Positions 12,690-24,405 are shown, numbered from the stretch's first letter. The stretch is DNA of 64,000 nucleotides from Sciurus carolinensis (GCF_902686445.1 NC_062222.1:45055292-45119291), one strand, 5' to 3'. Numbers and translations are program-made. The notes: generated by a model from the letters alone, not told the origin.

Positions 12690-13036
12690 AGATGATTAGG
12701 TTGCTGGTAGTAACACCTTCAGAAAGGATGAATGTCATACCACAGGAGTTCTAGGTCTTTTGGGAATGTATTAGTTGCAGCAAGAGTAAGTCATTATAAA
12801 AGATATGCCACCCCACATGTTTGACCTCTTTTGCAGGTGCTGCTCCCTGATCTTACATGTGCTTCCTTTATGTGATGCCAGCTATTATATTGTGACGTAG
12901 CACAAAGCTCTCATTGGTTATGGTCACCTGCTTTTTAACTTTCATCTTCCAAAACTGTGAGCTAAATAAACCTTTTTTCTTCATGAATTACTCAACCTCA
13001 GGTATTTTGTTATAACAATATAAAACAGACTAAGAT
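12690..13036 (+). mobile_element. MaLR LTR (MST/THE1-like), 3' part
   Basis: The 3' portion reads 'aaactgtgagctaaataaac', 'ttactcaacctcaggtat', 'ttgttataacaatataaaac' and 'agactaagata'. This is the conserved end of MaLR LTRs, including the poly(A) signal AATAAA. The upstream part is diverged, so the left boundary is approximate. No internal region follows, so it is a solo or truncated LTR. Confidence 0.6.
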
Positions 13037-13481
13037 AAGCCTGAGGACTTTTTTTAACTTAAATGATAAGAAATGTACTGATGAGAACAGTACTAACATT
13101 GTGAAAAGCTCAGTGGTGATTGTCTTTTGTAGGCCATGAGTAGTAGAAGGAGATGCTATCATAGAACTAGATTACTCAATAGCAATGGAAATGATGATAT
13201 CTTGAAATAACAGAACCCGTTACTGTGGTCAAGATAGTCACGCTTAACTATATGAAACAAAGTGGGCATTATTATCTTAAAAAATGGAATGATTGAAGGA
13301 AGCAGAAGGAAGGTCAAAACAGTTATAGATATGGATAATAGAGTTTCTAAAGGAAAGATATATGGGCAACTAAAAAAGAGTTTGCTTGATTTATCCACCC
13401 AAAAGAAATCAAGAATTAATGACCAGAAGGGTAAAGACAGTCACCCCAACACAAAGTCCCTTGCCAAATGTAATAGTTAAT

Positions 13482-13911
13482 TTTATGTCAGCTTTACTGG
13501 GACACATGGTACCCAGATAATTGTTAATCATTATTCTGGGTACTTCTGGAATTAGATTAGCATTTTAATATGTACACTAAGTAAGGGAGATTGTCCTTCC
13601 CAATGTAGGTAGGCCTAATATATAATCTGAGGAAGTCCTTAACAATCAAAGATTAAGTGAATTCTCCCTTATTCTGCCTGACACTCTTGAAGCTAGAACA
13701 TCTGTTTTCCCCACCTTCAGTCCTAGACAGGGACTGAACTTATGCCATCAGTTCTCCTGCTTTTTTAGGGCTTCAGATTCTAATTGTTCTCCTGTGTCTC
13801 TAGCTTGCTGAATGCGGATCTTGGGAGTTCTTAACCTCCATAATCATGGGAGTCTGAGTGTGTCTGTGTGTATATTTCTCAGGAGAACTCTGACTAATAC
13901 AGATTTTGGTA
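13482..13911 (+). mobile_element. Old ERVL/MaLR-class LTR
   Basis: The block runs from 'ttaattttatgtcagctt' through 'gagattgtccttcccaatgt', 'ctcttgaagctagaacatc' and 'taacctccataatcatggg' to 'gagaactctgactaatacag'. It is followed immediately by 'attttggtactgatggtgg', which resembles the leader next to a tRNA-Leu type primer-binding site. This order supports an LTR with attached internal sequence. The exact family name was not resolved. Confidence 0.5.
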
Positions 13912-14500
13912 CTGATGGTGGTTTTAGAGGAACAGATGGTAAGAATGAATATTCTGAATTGATTCTGGGGGTTCTGGAATTGGATCTCTCATGTGATTAG
14001 TTTTAAAAATGCTGAGGACTCTATTTCCAGTATTAAAGAGATCACCAATAGTACATTGCAAGGTTTGATAATACAAATATGCAAATATTGCCATTGGATA
14101 CTGCTAATAAACCACTTATAAGAATCAAGGAGATGGATGACTCTGAAATCATCTTTAGACTTCAAATTCCTCTGCTTAAAAGTGTGGGCATTAAATGTCA
14201 ACAAGAGAACTTTCACTACTGTAGAAGTGCAGTCTGGTTGAGAGGGATTTGAAATGGCATCTAGTGTCCAGGCTGAAATTGATATGTTCAATCTTTATCA
14301 GGATTATCACATAGAAATTTTGTGCAGTAATGTAGACCTTGGATTTGGATATTGATTTGGGAATAGAAAATAAAGGTGGGGCCTAAATATTTTAAAAGAC
14401 AACATAAGACTTGGCCACCTAGATAGGATTAAAGAAAACTAAGAATTCTGCAGGATATATCATTTACTGAAATGGAGAAATTGGGAAGAACTCCTCACTA
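13912..14500 (+). mobile_element. Decayed internal sequence following the LTR
   Basis: It begins with the primer-site-like 'ttttggtactgatggtgg' and shares its opening pattern with the sequence at about 11760. No coding frame remains. A 100-codon minus-strand frame inside it has no recognisable features and is taken as chance. Confidence 0.35.
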
Positions 14501-15700
14501 TGATATGGTGTGGTAAGTACAAGACAAAGAGAAGCCCTACAGTCATCTCCTGCTGGCAGCCCATTAATTATTGGAATTATCTCAAGTTTGCTTCTTGGTT
14601 ACATTTCTCATTTTCCATTCTTAGATACTCTTATCCTTGACTGAGGTATCAATGTGTACCCTTATATATCTATATCATTTTGAAATTCATATATTTAATT
14701 CTAACTTTATCCCTGAAGCATTTTATCAACTGTCACCCTGGGTATATCCACAAACAAGACTCTTAGATATTTAAAACATTTAAATTTATTATTTTCCCTT
14801 CAGATTGATCCTTTCTGCAGTGTTTGAATAATGGCAGGATGGCCTCAACTATCAAGGCTCAATACTTAAAAATTCCAGTTCTCTAATGTTCCACGCACTC
14901 CAGTTTTTCAGAAGCATTTCCAAAGTATTTCTGTATTTTTTACTCATTACTGCTGCACAAATTTGAATTAAGTTGACCCAACAAAACTTATTCTTTAAAT
15001 TGTCATTTTATCATACTGATATTTATCATCTTTCATACATACTTTTAAAACATCTGCATTAGTTCCCAAATTTTCCAGACTTCAAAATTAAGCCAAGCAA
15101 CACAATATATTTTTGTCCTGTACATTAAAAAGCAGAGATGTATTCAAAATATTTTTGTCTAATGGATCAACTCATCTCCCTGATCAGATGTCAATACTAC
15201 AAAAATGCTAAACATTAAATTACTTTGATGATTGGTATATCCTTAAAAACAGAAGAAATAATTACTACTGTGATCCCTGTGTACTACACAATTCTAAGTG
15301 CCCTTGTAGATGACAATGAATGAGACTGTATTTACTGCCTTACCTACTTCTGTAATAGGCACGTTTGAATTGCTACTTAGAGTCCCTCCCATCATTGCAG
15401 TATCAGACCAGTTCGTTACCATGCTACGAAACATGTTCCCAGTTCTTAATGATTTCTGCAGCATTCTGCAGCATTTGCATTTCTGAAAAGAACTTTAAAT
15501 AATTGCAGGGTATACTTGTGCCATATTAAATAGCTCTAGTTGATTATGAATAGTCCTTAAAGCTTAATAATATTGTGTGATTTTATATTGATTTATATTG
15601 AAATGCTTGATTCAAGCAGAATTATGATTAGTTTCTTAGTTAAGCATAGGGACAAGGCTAATTCATTTATATTATAAATGTTTTACTTTGTATTTTATAT
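14501..15700. other. Unassigned sequence
   Basis: No gene or recognisable repeat was seen. Confidence 0.45.
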
Positions 15701-15714
15701 TTAAATAATTGCAT

Positions 15715-15850
15715 ACTTATTCCTTGATTTGTTCAACAAATATTTATTCATTCCTAATGATGTACTCGAACTACATGGACTAAGCATCTGTAAACAGGAG
15801 ACAGAGTCCTTGTGCTGCTAGAGCTTATTAGCTAGGTATAGAGGGTTTAT
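15715..15850. repeat. Ancient L2-class repeat fragment (tentative)
   Basis: The text 'gttcaacaaatatttattca', then 'ctaagcatctgtaaacagg' and 'cttgtgctgctagagctta', follows the phrase order of an old mammalian repeat that also seems present at 7775. It is diverged and short. Confidence 0.35.
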
Positions 15851-15927
15851 TGGTAAAAGTGGAATCTGGTATGTGTTTGATAGGATGACAGACTACTACT
15901 CATTTCTTTACAAAGTTTGAAAACAAC

Positions 15928-15942
15928 AACAACAACAACAAT
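15928..15942 (+). repeat. (AAC)n microsatellite
   Basis: About five perfect AAC units. Confidence 0.85.
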
Positions 15943-16494
15943 AGTCATTGTTGGCTTTTCTGAATGGTTAATGGATCAAATTCTAGTGGAATAATATTCC
16001 AAGTTTTCACTTAGTTCTCAACCATTGACACCTTTTGTCAATCTTAGAAATGGGATTTTAAAAAGTGTATTCTTAATATTCATTCTGACACAATTCAAGG
16101 ATGTTTCCTTCAGATCTTCTTTGTCATCCAGTAGTGTACCTTCTTATTCTACAGGCTCACCTTGCGTCAATGCTACTGGTATAATTGATCATCGTGACCA
16201 CTGCATTTGTCATAAATGTTTAACTTTCAAAGACAAACACTGAATTTCTTCTCTAGTCTTTGAAAAATTCTTAAGTTTAGATCCAGGGTTGAAATGTGTG
16301 AATGCTGTACAGTAAGTGCTTGATGATGAAAATATTTTCACAAGGTATAGAATTGCTCCTCAATCACTTAAACAACTAATATCACTGACATTGACTTAGA
16401 CCTCCAAGATAGATTTAAGGGTTGGGTATTTTCCTTTTGTTTTTCTGATTTCCTTTATTTTTTTCTTTCTTTTTTTTTTTGTAAATTTCTTCAG

Positions 16495-16585
16495 GATACA
16501 GTCAGAATCTCATTCATAATCACAACATCTAGCATAGCGCTCTCCAGGTAGAAATCACTTAATAAATACATATCAAATAAATCAA
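16495..16585 (+). repeat. L2/MIR 3'-end-like fragment
   Basis: The phrases 'catctagcatagcgctctcc', 'agaaatcacttaataaatac' and 'atatcaaataaatcaa' resemble the 3' end of L2 or MIR. The fragment is too short and diverged to place firmly. Confidence 0.4.
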
Positions 16586-17140
16586 TAAAGATTCATTAAT
16601 ATAGCCATTAAAGCAGACAGTATATATTATTTCTTTTGGTATCATGTATGCCACAAATCAATCACAAAAGTATTGTATTAGTTGTTTATTGAGTTAATGG
16701 TGATTTGGAATAAATAATTATAATATTCTCTATATATGTGTGTTTTAAAAAGGTCTTGTTTTCTCTCTCTCTCTCTCTAATTAGTAATATTTTTTACCAT
16801 TAGTCTATAATCATTTTTGGGCACAGTCAACCCTGGGCTTGAGAAAGAAATGCTCAATTCTTCCTTTCAAGCTCCATATCTAACTAGTCACCAGGTTTTG
16901 TCAACCTACTTCCTACATATTTCCTGAAACTCTTTTTTCTATTTCTGTCACCTCTGCCTCAGTTCAATTATTTCAGTTTAATTTGCTCTGGTGACTAATA
17001 TGAGCAGTTTCAAGAGGGTCACCCTGGTTTGAAGGAGGTAATGTGCTCTGGGGGAGAGGCTGACCCTACAGTTAACTGGCCTGGGTTCCATGATAAGCTC
17101 TACTTCATGGAGGAGACACCTTCTACAATCTTTTCTGTTT
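16586..17140. other. Unassigned sequence with short (CT)n run
   Basis: A (TC)n run lies at about 16761-16780. Otherwise nothing was recognised. Confidence 0.5.
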
Positions 17141-17144
17141 CATT

Positions 17145-17226
17145 TTATTTTTAATTGACATGGAGCACTTGTGCAAATTTATGGAATACAATGTAAAGTT
17201 GTAATGCATGTATACATTGTATAGCC
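17145..17226 (-). mobile_element. L1 3' UTR fragment, interrupted by an ID element
   Basis: The sequence 'tttttaattgacatggag', 'atttatggaatacaatgta' and 'tgcatgtatacattgt' is the inverse of an old L1 3' UTR. The fragment is cut by the ID insertion at 17227. Confidence 0.55.
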
Positions 17227-17323
17227 TTTTTTTTTTTTTTTTTTTGCGGTGCTGGGGATTTGAACCCAGGACCTTGTGCTTGTGAGGCAAGCACTCTACC
17301 AACTGAGCTATATCCCCAGCCCC
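17227..17323 (-). mobile_element. ID element (tRNA-derived SINE), intact
   Basis: Read on the minus strand it is gggctggggatatagctcag, then ttggtagagtgcttgcctca, then an interval to ggttcaaatccccagcacc, then an A tail of about 19. It keeps an RNA polymerase III A box (tagctcagttgg) and B box (ggttcaaatcc) and resembles tRNA-Ala. Near-perfect flanking repeats (tgtatagcc 17218-17226, tgtacagcc 17324-17332) mark the target site duplication. Low decay suggests a young copy. Confidence 0.9.
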
Positions 17324-17479
17324 TGTACAGCCCTTTAAATCTCAATTTTCTTTTTTTTTTAAATGAGAAATGTGATGATTTCCTCACATAATTTATGATA
17401 ATATGTTAAATTATTACTGAATTATTTATAATTGTTGAATGAAATAATACTGTCATACAGAATGCTCTTCAGAAATTTT

Positions 17480-17910
17480 CATGTTTCCCTCCCTTTTCAA
17501 CTCCTTCTTCTTCCTTTTTTCCCCAATGCAGAAATCTCCTTAAAACTCAAATTTGTTTATGTGGTTCCCCTTCTGAATTCCATTGCTGGTTTTCTAAAAG
17601 CCTTTAAGATGAACATCAAGTATGTTACTCAAGGCCCTTACAGATTTGAAATCAGCCTAATCTTACAAATCAGACATTACAACCAACCTTGTTTATCTGT
17701 GGTACTTTAAGGCACACCACAATATTTTTCAATTTTTTTTACATATTTCTATTATTGCATTGTTTATTTTCTATTATTGTTATGAATATATGTCTGTCTC
17801 CATCCAGTATTAACGTCTGGCCATCATTCCCAACATTACTGCAAGTAATTAGATGTGCCTCACTAACTCTTAGGACTATTTCATTTAGACTTTCCATAAA
17901 CATATTCTTT
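17480..17910 (+). repeat. L2 LINE fragment (non-coding remnant)
   Basis: Phrases such as 'aagcctttaagatgaac', 'tactcaaggcccttacagat', 'gtctgtctccatccag' and 'attagatgtgcctcac' follow the order seen in the 3' part of L2. Open frames of 92 and 98 codons overlap it but carry no protein signature. Confidence 0.45.
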
Positions 17911-19620
17911 GAAACTCTGCTATTTTCTAGGCATGATAGAGCAAGATTAAAAAGACAGGGCACAAACTCACACAAATTTTGGTAATACTAAGGACAACTG
18001 TGTAGACAAGTAAACAAATATCCAGAAAGGGTGAGCAGCTTACTCGGTTCACACTTAACTAAACTATAGAGTCAAAGCTACAAATAAGATCATCTCTCTC
18101 AAAACTGGAATTGTTTCCATTTCACCAAGTGAACTTCAGAGTATAACAAATGCACATGACAAAATTGTCTCGTTTTTACTTGAGTCCCAATATCTCATGT
18201 TGGTAAAAACTCTGGTGTAAATGTTTACATTAGTTATGTACGTGCTGAGACATATAATATCACCAATGATATTTACACAAAAGTTACATGGCATGTGTGG
18301 TGCAAGAGGAAGACATGCTACCAAGAAAAGTTGACATCTTGGTAATTCAGAACGTAAGAAATATGCCATTAATACTTGGGCAGGAATAGTAAGAATTTAG
18401 TGTTATATAAAGACCATCTTTGGTAATTTTAAGGAAAATTCATGGATAGTAATATAAATTAGTCAAGGCATCAGAAATTCATTAAATATGCACTATGCCC
18501 TGTATGCTCAACTAACTGTTAATAAGACATGTTTCTACCCTAAGTGAATTAGCTAGGCAACATATAACCACAGTGAAATGAGTCAGTGCTCAAATGGGCT
18601 CATTAACATGGGGCTTTAGGGGTAACAAGCACGGTTCTCCAAAGAGGTGTCTTTTCTATTTCAGTAAAAGACGAGAGATTTTTATCAGGCAAAAGAAGGA
18701 ATGGCTTATCAGTGTAATTTAGTAATTCACAAGGACTAGCATGCCCCAAGACTCTAACAACATCATTGTCACCACTGCCATCAGTATCTGAAAAATAAAG
18801 TTACTTAACTATTTCAGCAATTTCCCATGTGTGTATGCATGTGTGTGTTTGTGTGTGTGCCTGTGTATGTGTGGGGGTTTCTCCTCTATGTATTTTGAAG
18901 TAATTTGAAACTTTATATACTTTTAATTTTCACGTATATTGCAAAAAAGTTTTTTATGTGTACCTTTTGAAGAGGACTTGCAAATTTTAAAATTGCTTCT
19001 AGAGGTTTTTGTCTTTTTTTAACTTAAAAAATAATATTTATCTTGCAATTCTCTTGATATGACTTCATAATGTCTCAGAGTTACAGGGAATTTCTGGAAA
19101 GCAGATGTGACAGCCTATAATTCTACTTCAAACACTGATATGTTTTATAAACCCACATATTCTTTTATAATTTAATTCTTTAAAAAGTAATTTTATTGTT
19201 AGACTTTGAAATTTTTAAGTAATTTTATCTAGTTCTTGATGATGTTACCATTTTTAATTGTGACTTAAAAACAGTGAGGATGCTTTGTTTCATTTTCTCA
19301 AATAATTCATAAATCATTTATTACTATTTTCTCTTTTACTCATGTTTTTTTCTCTTACAATGTGTACACATGTCTATATTTTTGTTTTGAAAATTCACTC
19401 AGTAAAATTTTCTTATGCTAAGGTAAATTTTATTCAAAATATTAGAATTAGATTACATAATTTCAACAACTGAAATTGAAAATACAGTTAAAAATATGTA
19501 TAAGCACACTGAAGATTCAGGGGCAGGGTAAAATCAGCCTTAAAAGAATAAAAAAGAAACATGCCTAAAATCCATAATTAAATAATTGGAGTTCTAGAAG
19601 AGGGAATTTAAAAGTGATGA
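17911..19620. other. Unassigned sequence with imperfect (GT)n
   Basis: An imperfect GT-rich microsatellite lies at about 18830-18878. No gene or other repeat was recognised. Confidence 0.5.
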
Positions 19621-19621
19621 G

Positions 19622-19674
19622 TTTTCCATCCTGACAAAGGAATATTATTCAGCACTAAAAAGAAATGAGCTATT
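19622..19674 (+). mobile_element. Old L1M-type LINE 3' end, left piece
   Basis: The bases 'ggaatattattcagcactaa' and 'agaaatgagctat' are a well-known phrase near the ORF2 end of older L1 families. The text resumes with 'tcaagccatgaaaag' at 19876 after a SINE insertion. Confidence 0.75.
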
Positions 19675-19870
19675 ACCAGGCACAGTGACCCACGCCTAAC
19701 CCCAGTGGTCAGAAGGCGGAGGCAGGAGGATCGGGCATTCAAAGCCAGCCTCAGCAACTTAGTGAGGCTCTATGCAACTTAGAGAGATCCTGTCTCACAA
19801 CAAAAAAATCATAGTGGTTAAGCTTTCCTGGATTTAATCCCTAGTAGGAAAAAAAAGAAAAAGGAAAAAA
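19675..19870 (+). mobile_element. B1-ID chimeric SINE nested in L1M
   Basis: The head 'ccaggcacagtgacccacgc' and the 'ggcggaggcaggaggatcg' stretch are the 7SL-derived half. The 'gatttaatccctagta' near the end is the B box of the ID half, followed by an A-rich tail. The flanks gagctatta (19667-19675) and gagttatca (19871-19879) form the imperfect target site duplication. Confidence 0.85.
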
Positions 19871-20352
19871 GAGTTATCAAGCCATGAAAAGATAAGAAGG
19901 AACTTTCAATGCATACTGCTAAGTGAGGGAAGTCAATTTGAAAAGGCTCTATAATTCTAACTACAAGACATTCCAGAAAGGCAAAGCTTCAGATCAGTAG
20001 CTGTCAGGGGTTAGGAGGTTTAGGAGAAGGGAACATAATAGGCAGAGCACAGAGGATTTGGTAGGGTTGTCAAATTTTTCTGTATGATTCTGCAGTGTTA
20101 GACACATATTATTATACATTTGTTCAAAGTCATAGACTGTACAATAAGTGACCCCTAATATAAACCACAGATTTTAGGTGATGATGATGTTTCAGTCGTA
20201 GCAAATGCCCATTGTTCCATTTTCAGAAATAAACCATTCTGAAGGGGATGTTAATAATGATGGAAGCTATGCATTTGTGGGCTTCAGGCATATGAGATAT
20301 CTCTGTACCTTCCAGTCAATATTGCTGTAAAGCTAAAACTGATCTAAAAAAT
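19871..20352 (+). mobile_element. Old L1M-type LINE 3' end, right piece
   Basis: This continues the L1 from 19674: 'ctgctaagtgagggaagtca', 'ctaactacaagacattcc', 'tgtcaggggttagg', 'gagcacagaggatttggtag', 'atctctgtaccttcc' and finally 'aaactgatctaaaaaatgag'. It is the ORF2 end and 3' UTR of an older L1 family common to placental mammals. No coding frame remains. Confidence 0.75.
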
Positions 20353-20804
20353 GAGGGTTAAAACAAAAGAAAATGATGGGCTAAAACAAAAATATTAAAA
20401 CTCATAGATCAAAAGTATTAAAGATAAATACAAAAAGTTATATGACTATCCCATGGTATAAAAAACACTATGAATAAATAAAATATATATGTATTTAAAA
20501 ATCTTTGACTATAAAAGTCATTTCATTTTACTCAGTTTGTCATTTCAGGCAATTTATTTTCAAGCAATTTGTTTTTAATCATTTTTTTTTGGAACCAGAT
20601 GGTCATGTGTATTGGGAGTGAGATAGACTGATTTGTTAGTGTCAGATCTTAAGTAGTATCCTAAGGAAAAAAGTCCTATTTCTAGCCTGGAATTAATATT
20701 TTTAGGACCATAAAACCCAAACCATTTTATTTTAGCTTTAATTGAACTAAATGTTATAGAAAATAATTTATTTTCCATTAGGTAACACATACAACTCATT
20801 ATCA
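20353..20804. other. Unassigned AT-rich sequence
   Basis: Nothing recognised. Confidence 0.5.
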
Positions 20805-20871
20805 AACTTTTCCAAGTGCTTTCACAAATATATTTTTATTAATTCCTCACCACAGCTATTTGAGGTATACA
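20805..20871 (-). repeat. MIR SINE, inverted, left piece
   Basis: The text 'caagtgctttcacaaata', 'attaattcctcaccacag' and 'atttgaggtatacaagga' matches an inverted MIR. It is split by an L1 insertion; the remainder seems to be at 21630-21670 ('attaatctatttcatgatag'). Confidence 0.5.
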
Positions 20872-20883
20872 AGGACTTTAATT

Positions 20884-21617
20884 TTTTTGTTTATTCTTTT
20901 TAGTTATATATGACAGTAGAATCTATTTTGATATATTTATACAAGCATGGAATATATCTTATTCTAATTAGGATTCCAGTATTGTGGATCAATGGTGAGA
21001 TTCACTGTAATATATTCATATATGTACATAAAATTATTATGTCAGATTCTTTCTACTGTCTTTCCTATTCCTATCCTCCTTCCCTTCTCTTCATTTCCCT
21101 TTGTCTAAATCCACTGAATTTCTATTCTTCCCCTCCCCATCCCCTTGTTGTGGTTTAGCTTCCACATATCAGAGAAAACATTTGACCTTTGGTTTTTTGG
21201 ATTGTCTCATTTCATTTAGCATGATAGTCCCTGGATCTATCCTTTTACGAGGGAATATAAAAAAGTCATTCTTCCTTATGGCTGAGCAATGTCCTTTTGT
21301 GTATATGGACCACATTTTCTTTATCCATTCATCTATTAAAGGGCATCTAGGTTGATTCCATAGTTTAACTATTATGAATTGTGCTGCTATAAACACTGAT
21401 GTGGTTGTGTTGCTGTAGTATGTAGATTTCAACTCCTTTGGATATAAATGGAGGGGTAGGATCAAATGGTCGTTCCATTTCTAGTATTTTGAGGAGTCTC
21501 CATACTGCTTTCAATAGTGGCTGCACGGATTTGTAGTCCCATTAACTGCATATGAGTGTACCCTTTTCCCACACCCTTGCCAACATTTATTTTTACTTGT
21601 GTTCTTGATAATTGAAT
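20884..21617 (-). mobile_element. 5'-truncated L1 3' end
   Basis: The inverted 3' UTR begins 'ttagttatatatgacagtag' and runs to a C-rich tract. The ORF2 end then reads on the minus strand as a decayed version of the 'YPKELKSTYYSNT...WNQPRCPLIDEWIKKMWSIYT' type C-terminus, broken by stops. Flanking repeats aggactttaatt (20872-20883) and aggactttcatt (21618-21629) are the target site duplication, 11 of 12 matching. It belongs to the same older subfamily as the copy at 46066. Confidence 0.85.
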
Positions 21618-21629
21618 AGGACTTTCATT

Positions 21630-21670
21630 AATCTATTTCATGATAGAAAATATTGAAATGCCAGATGGTC
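21630..21670 (-). repeat. MIR SINE, inverted, right piece
   Basis: The bases 'attaatctatttcatgatag' and 'aaaatattgaaatgc' fit the MIR stretch that reads 'cattttacagatgaggaaactgaggc' in consensus form. They continue the MIR interrupted at 20871. Confidence 0.4.
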
Positions 21671-23065
21671 TAAGCAGTAGAGTCATCTCAAACACCTCTC
21701 TCTTGTGCTTTTGTTACACTGGTCCATATATAATCACATCTGTAGGTCACTTATCTTAAAAATTACCTTGTATGTGAAATGCAGACTGTTAAGGTTCTTT
21801 TAATATATTTTAATTAGATCTTCTTGGATGTTTTCCAAAGCTATGAGACATAGATCTTGTTGGATGTTTCTTAAAATCCAACCTGTTTTATATTGGATTC
21901 TGCTACAGTTGCCAGGAACATTATATTTTCATAAAAAAAATTGCCGCACAATTTTCCTAAACACTACCATTGTCAAAAGTATTGTTAAACACTCACTGGA
22001 TCTCTACTGCAAATGACAAGGAGTGTGCCTAATGCCTCAGTAAGTAAGAGGTAAAATTAGAAAATGTTTAAATCTAGAATATTTTCTATGTAGTACTATC
22101 TGCTATTTAGAATTGCATGCAAAAAGTAATGGGTCTGAATGTACATCAAGGGATTTATGCATTAAATTTATTTTACAAGCAAATTTAAAAATTAAAGGGT
22201 GAGGAATCATATGTATGGGTCAAAATGTTAGTTATATAAATGGTATTTAATTTAAGAATTTATTGATCAGTAGTGATAGAAGATTGTGTTTATTTGTTTA
22301 CCATCTTTAATGTGCAAAAATTTGCAGACTCTCAAAATCTTAATATTTCCAAATCTCAAATACTAGTTTAATGTACCTTTAATTATATTTTTGATTTTGT
22401 TGTTTCCAGAATTTGATAAAGGTACCATTTATTGTTTTATTTTCCATAAAATTTGTCATTGTCTTCCAAAATTGAAACAAAAAGAGAAAAAAGGGAGAGA
22501 GAAGGTAAAAGGTATACTCAGAGTACTTAGACATTGTGGACAGTATTTAAAAGCCCACACATGAAGTAACTTGTTGGTTCAAAGAATAAGCAAGTCAATG
22601 ATTAGCAGATTGAACCTTTCATGACAGAACAATGCACGGATGAGCTGAGGGCATTAGCCTCTTGGAAAAAACAACAACAAAAAAAGCTGTCCCATTATTA
22701 GTCATTATAGTTAATCAGTGACAATTGTCTTGACCAAGATACAGATCAACACGGAGCACTAACCTGACAGGACTAATAAAGTTAATGGAGGATGGAGAAA
22801 GCCTGATTGAACTTAGAAAGGCATTGGGGTAACCAAAGCTGATGATTCCTTTTCAGTCTCAGCTCACTCTCTATGTTAGTTGTTTTAGTTCAGAAGGCAT
22901 AAGGCAAGCCTTCCTCAAATCAGGAGCCGTGGCTGTACTTTTAGCAGAGATATTGAAAAGTGGCTAATGTTTAGTACTATGAGTCATAGTTATTCTCATT
23001 GTCTGTTCTTCATTAGCATGGTGATAATATCTTTTAATCTTTGCTACTAAAAATGTGGGAGGAGA
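21671..23065. other. Unassigned sequence
   Basis: No gene or repeat was recognised. Confidence 0.45.
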
Positions 23066-23069
23066 GGCA

Positions 23070-23206
23070 GCTGAACTGGCATCTACTGGTAACTTGTTAG
23101 ACATGCAGATGCTCAGGCTCCATCTTAGACCTTCGGAATTGGGGATCTGCACACTTACAGTATCCCCAGGTGATTCGTAGGTTCTCCAAGCTTTGTAAAA
23201 TGCAGG
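23070..23206 (+). repeat. MER5-type hAT-Charlie element
   Basis: The sequence contains 'ctggtaacttgttagacatg', 'gctcaggctccatcttagac' and 'cccaggtgattcgtagg', in the order of the short non-autonomous hAT element MER5. It has no coding capacity. Confidence 0.6.
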
Positions 23207-23346
23207 TATTGTAAATTAAGGAATACTTTGGACCTGTTATGTTCTCTCACATTATCTATTGAGGGTCAGTTTCTTAATAAGGGACAAACAATTATAGTTT
23301 TTACCCTGGCCAACACTAAAGAAATTGTATTCAAGAAGAAAAAGCC

Positions 23347-23675
23347 TTTTTTTTTTTTTTTTTTTTTTTTTGGTTAGGATTTGTTTAATACAAGATAGCA
23401 TGAATGCTCACAAAAGAAGAGGTGAAAGATCTCCTTTGGGAAGGAAGAACCTGGCCAGGTCCATTTAAACAGCACATACAGCACAAAGCCTTCCATTAAA
23501 TTAAAAACCATTGTGATTTGTGTTGCAACAACCTCTTCCAAGAAGCCAATGCACTTCCCATTCGAATACTTCACTTTTATAACTCCACACAGGTTCCTCT
23601 TCCCTCCATATGGAGAAAACACCTGAATTGTGAGAATGGCAATTTGGGCAGTTCATTCAGTGGAAATTTTGAGAA
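23347..23675 (-). pseudogene. Processed retrocopy of an unidentified mRNA 3' end
   Basis: A 25-base T run at 23347-23371 is the poly(A) tail of a minus-strand insertion. On the minus strand an ATTAAA poly(A) signal (plus-strand 23384-23389) sits about 13 bases before the tail, the right spacing for a true mRNA end. The flanking bases caagaagaaaaag (23332-23344) and caagaaaaaaaaa (23676-23688) look like an imperfect target site duplication. The copy is not an L1 or SINE that I know. An 82-codon frame ends only a few bases before the tail, so it is more likely chance translation of a 3' UTR than a real protein. The source gene was not recognised. Confidence 0.6.
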
Positions 23676-23989
23676 CAAGAAAAAAAAAATACTTTATTTC
23701 CTGCCATTCCATGCAGTGTGTTACGTTCAGTGAAGTCAAGTTCTCTTCTCATGTATTGGACACCTTCCTTGGATGAGTTTAATACCTGGTTGTTGAAATG
23801 CATATACCTGAGATTTGGCCTTGTGAATCTCATGCATTTATATGGTACATTTAAATTAATTTTGGTGCATTTTCTTAAAGTAAGGTATTTATATATTTAT
23901 TTAGATGACTGCAAACAATGACCACAGAAAGTAAGCTCATAAGTAGTAAGACTTTGCTATGTTCTAGTTTCTTTATAACTTTAATATTA

Positions 23990-24125
23990 TTTATTTATGA
24001 CAACAACATTGAAAGGAACACATTATTATCCTCGTTTCTCCTCTATGGAAACTGAATCTAAGAAGGGCTAAATAAATAATTTTCCTAACACGGGAAGTAG
24101 AAGAACCTGGATCCAGATTACAACT
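23990..24125 (-). repeat. MIR SINE, inverted
   Basis: The text 'acattattatcctcgtttc', 'ctatggaaactgaatctaag' and 'gaacctggatccagattac' follows inverted MIR from its 3' half to the 'gggttcgaa' region. Confidence 0.6.
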
Positions 24126-24397
24126 GCTTTTTTAGGAAGACTAGCCCTCTGATGAGCACACTGGATTTGCTTACTCTTATTACAGGATGAGGATTTCTGT
24201 GCTTACTGTATACCTTTGGGATATGTTTATTTGTTATTCAGCAAAACCAAGAGAATAAAGGAAAATTTTATTTCAAATGTAGTGATCACATTTACCATAC
24301 CTTCTATATTCTTCTGTGCTTCTCCCATACCAAACACTTTAATTCTCAGATTTACGTCTTTCTGTGCTATGTGTCTATATATTGTAAGCCTCATCTG

Positions 24398-24405
24398 TTG
24401 ATTTT
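24398..24405 (+). repeat. Likely target site duplication of the split SINE
   Basis: TTGATTTT here is repeated at 30560-30567, just outside the other end of the split SINE. It is short and T-rich, so it could be coincidence. Confidence 0.4.

Noticed and set aside
17227..17323. A tRNA-Ala-like gene on the minus strand
   Set aside because: A and B boxes are present, but the acceptor stem is not closed, there is an A tail and there are target site duplications. It is an ID SINE.
23374..23622. An 82-codon protein on the minus strand
   Set aside because: The stop codon would fall a few bases before the poly(A) tail of the retrocopy, leaving no 3' UTR. It is more likely untranslated sequence.
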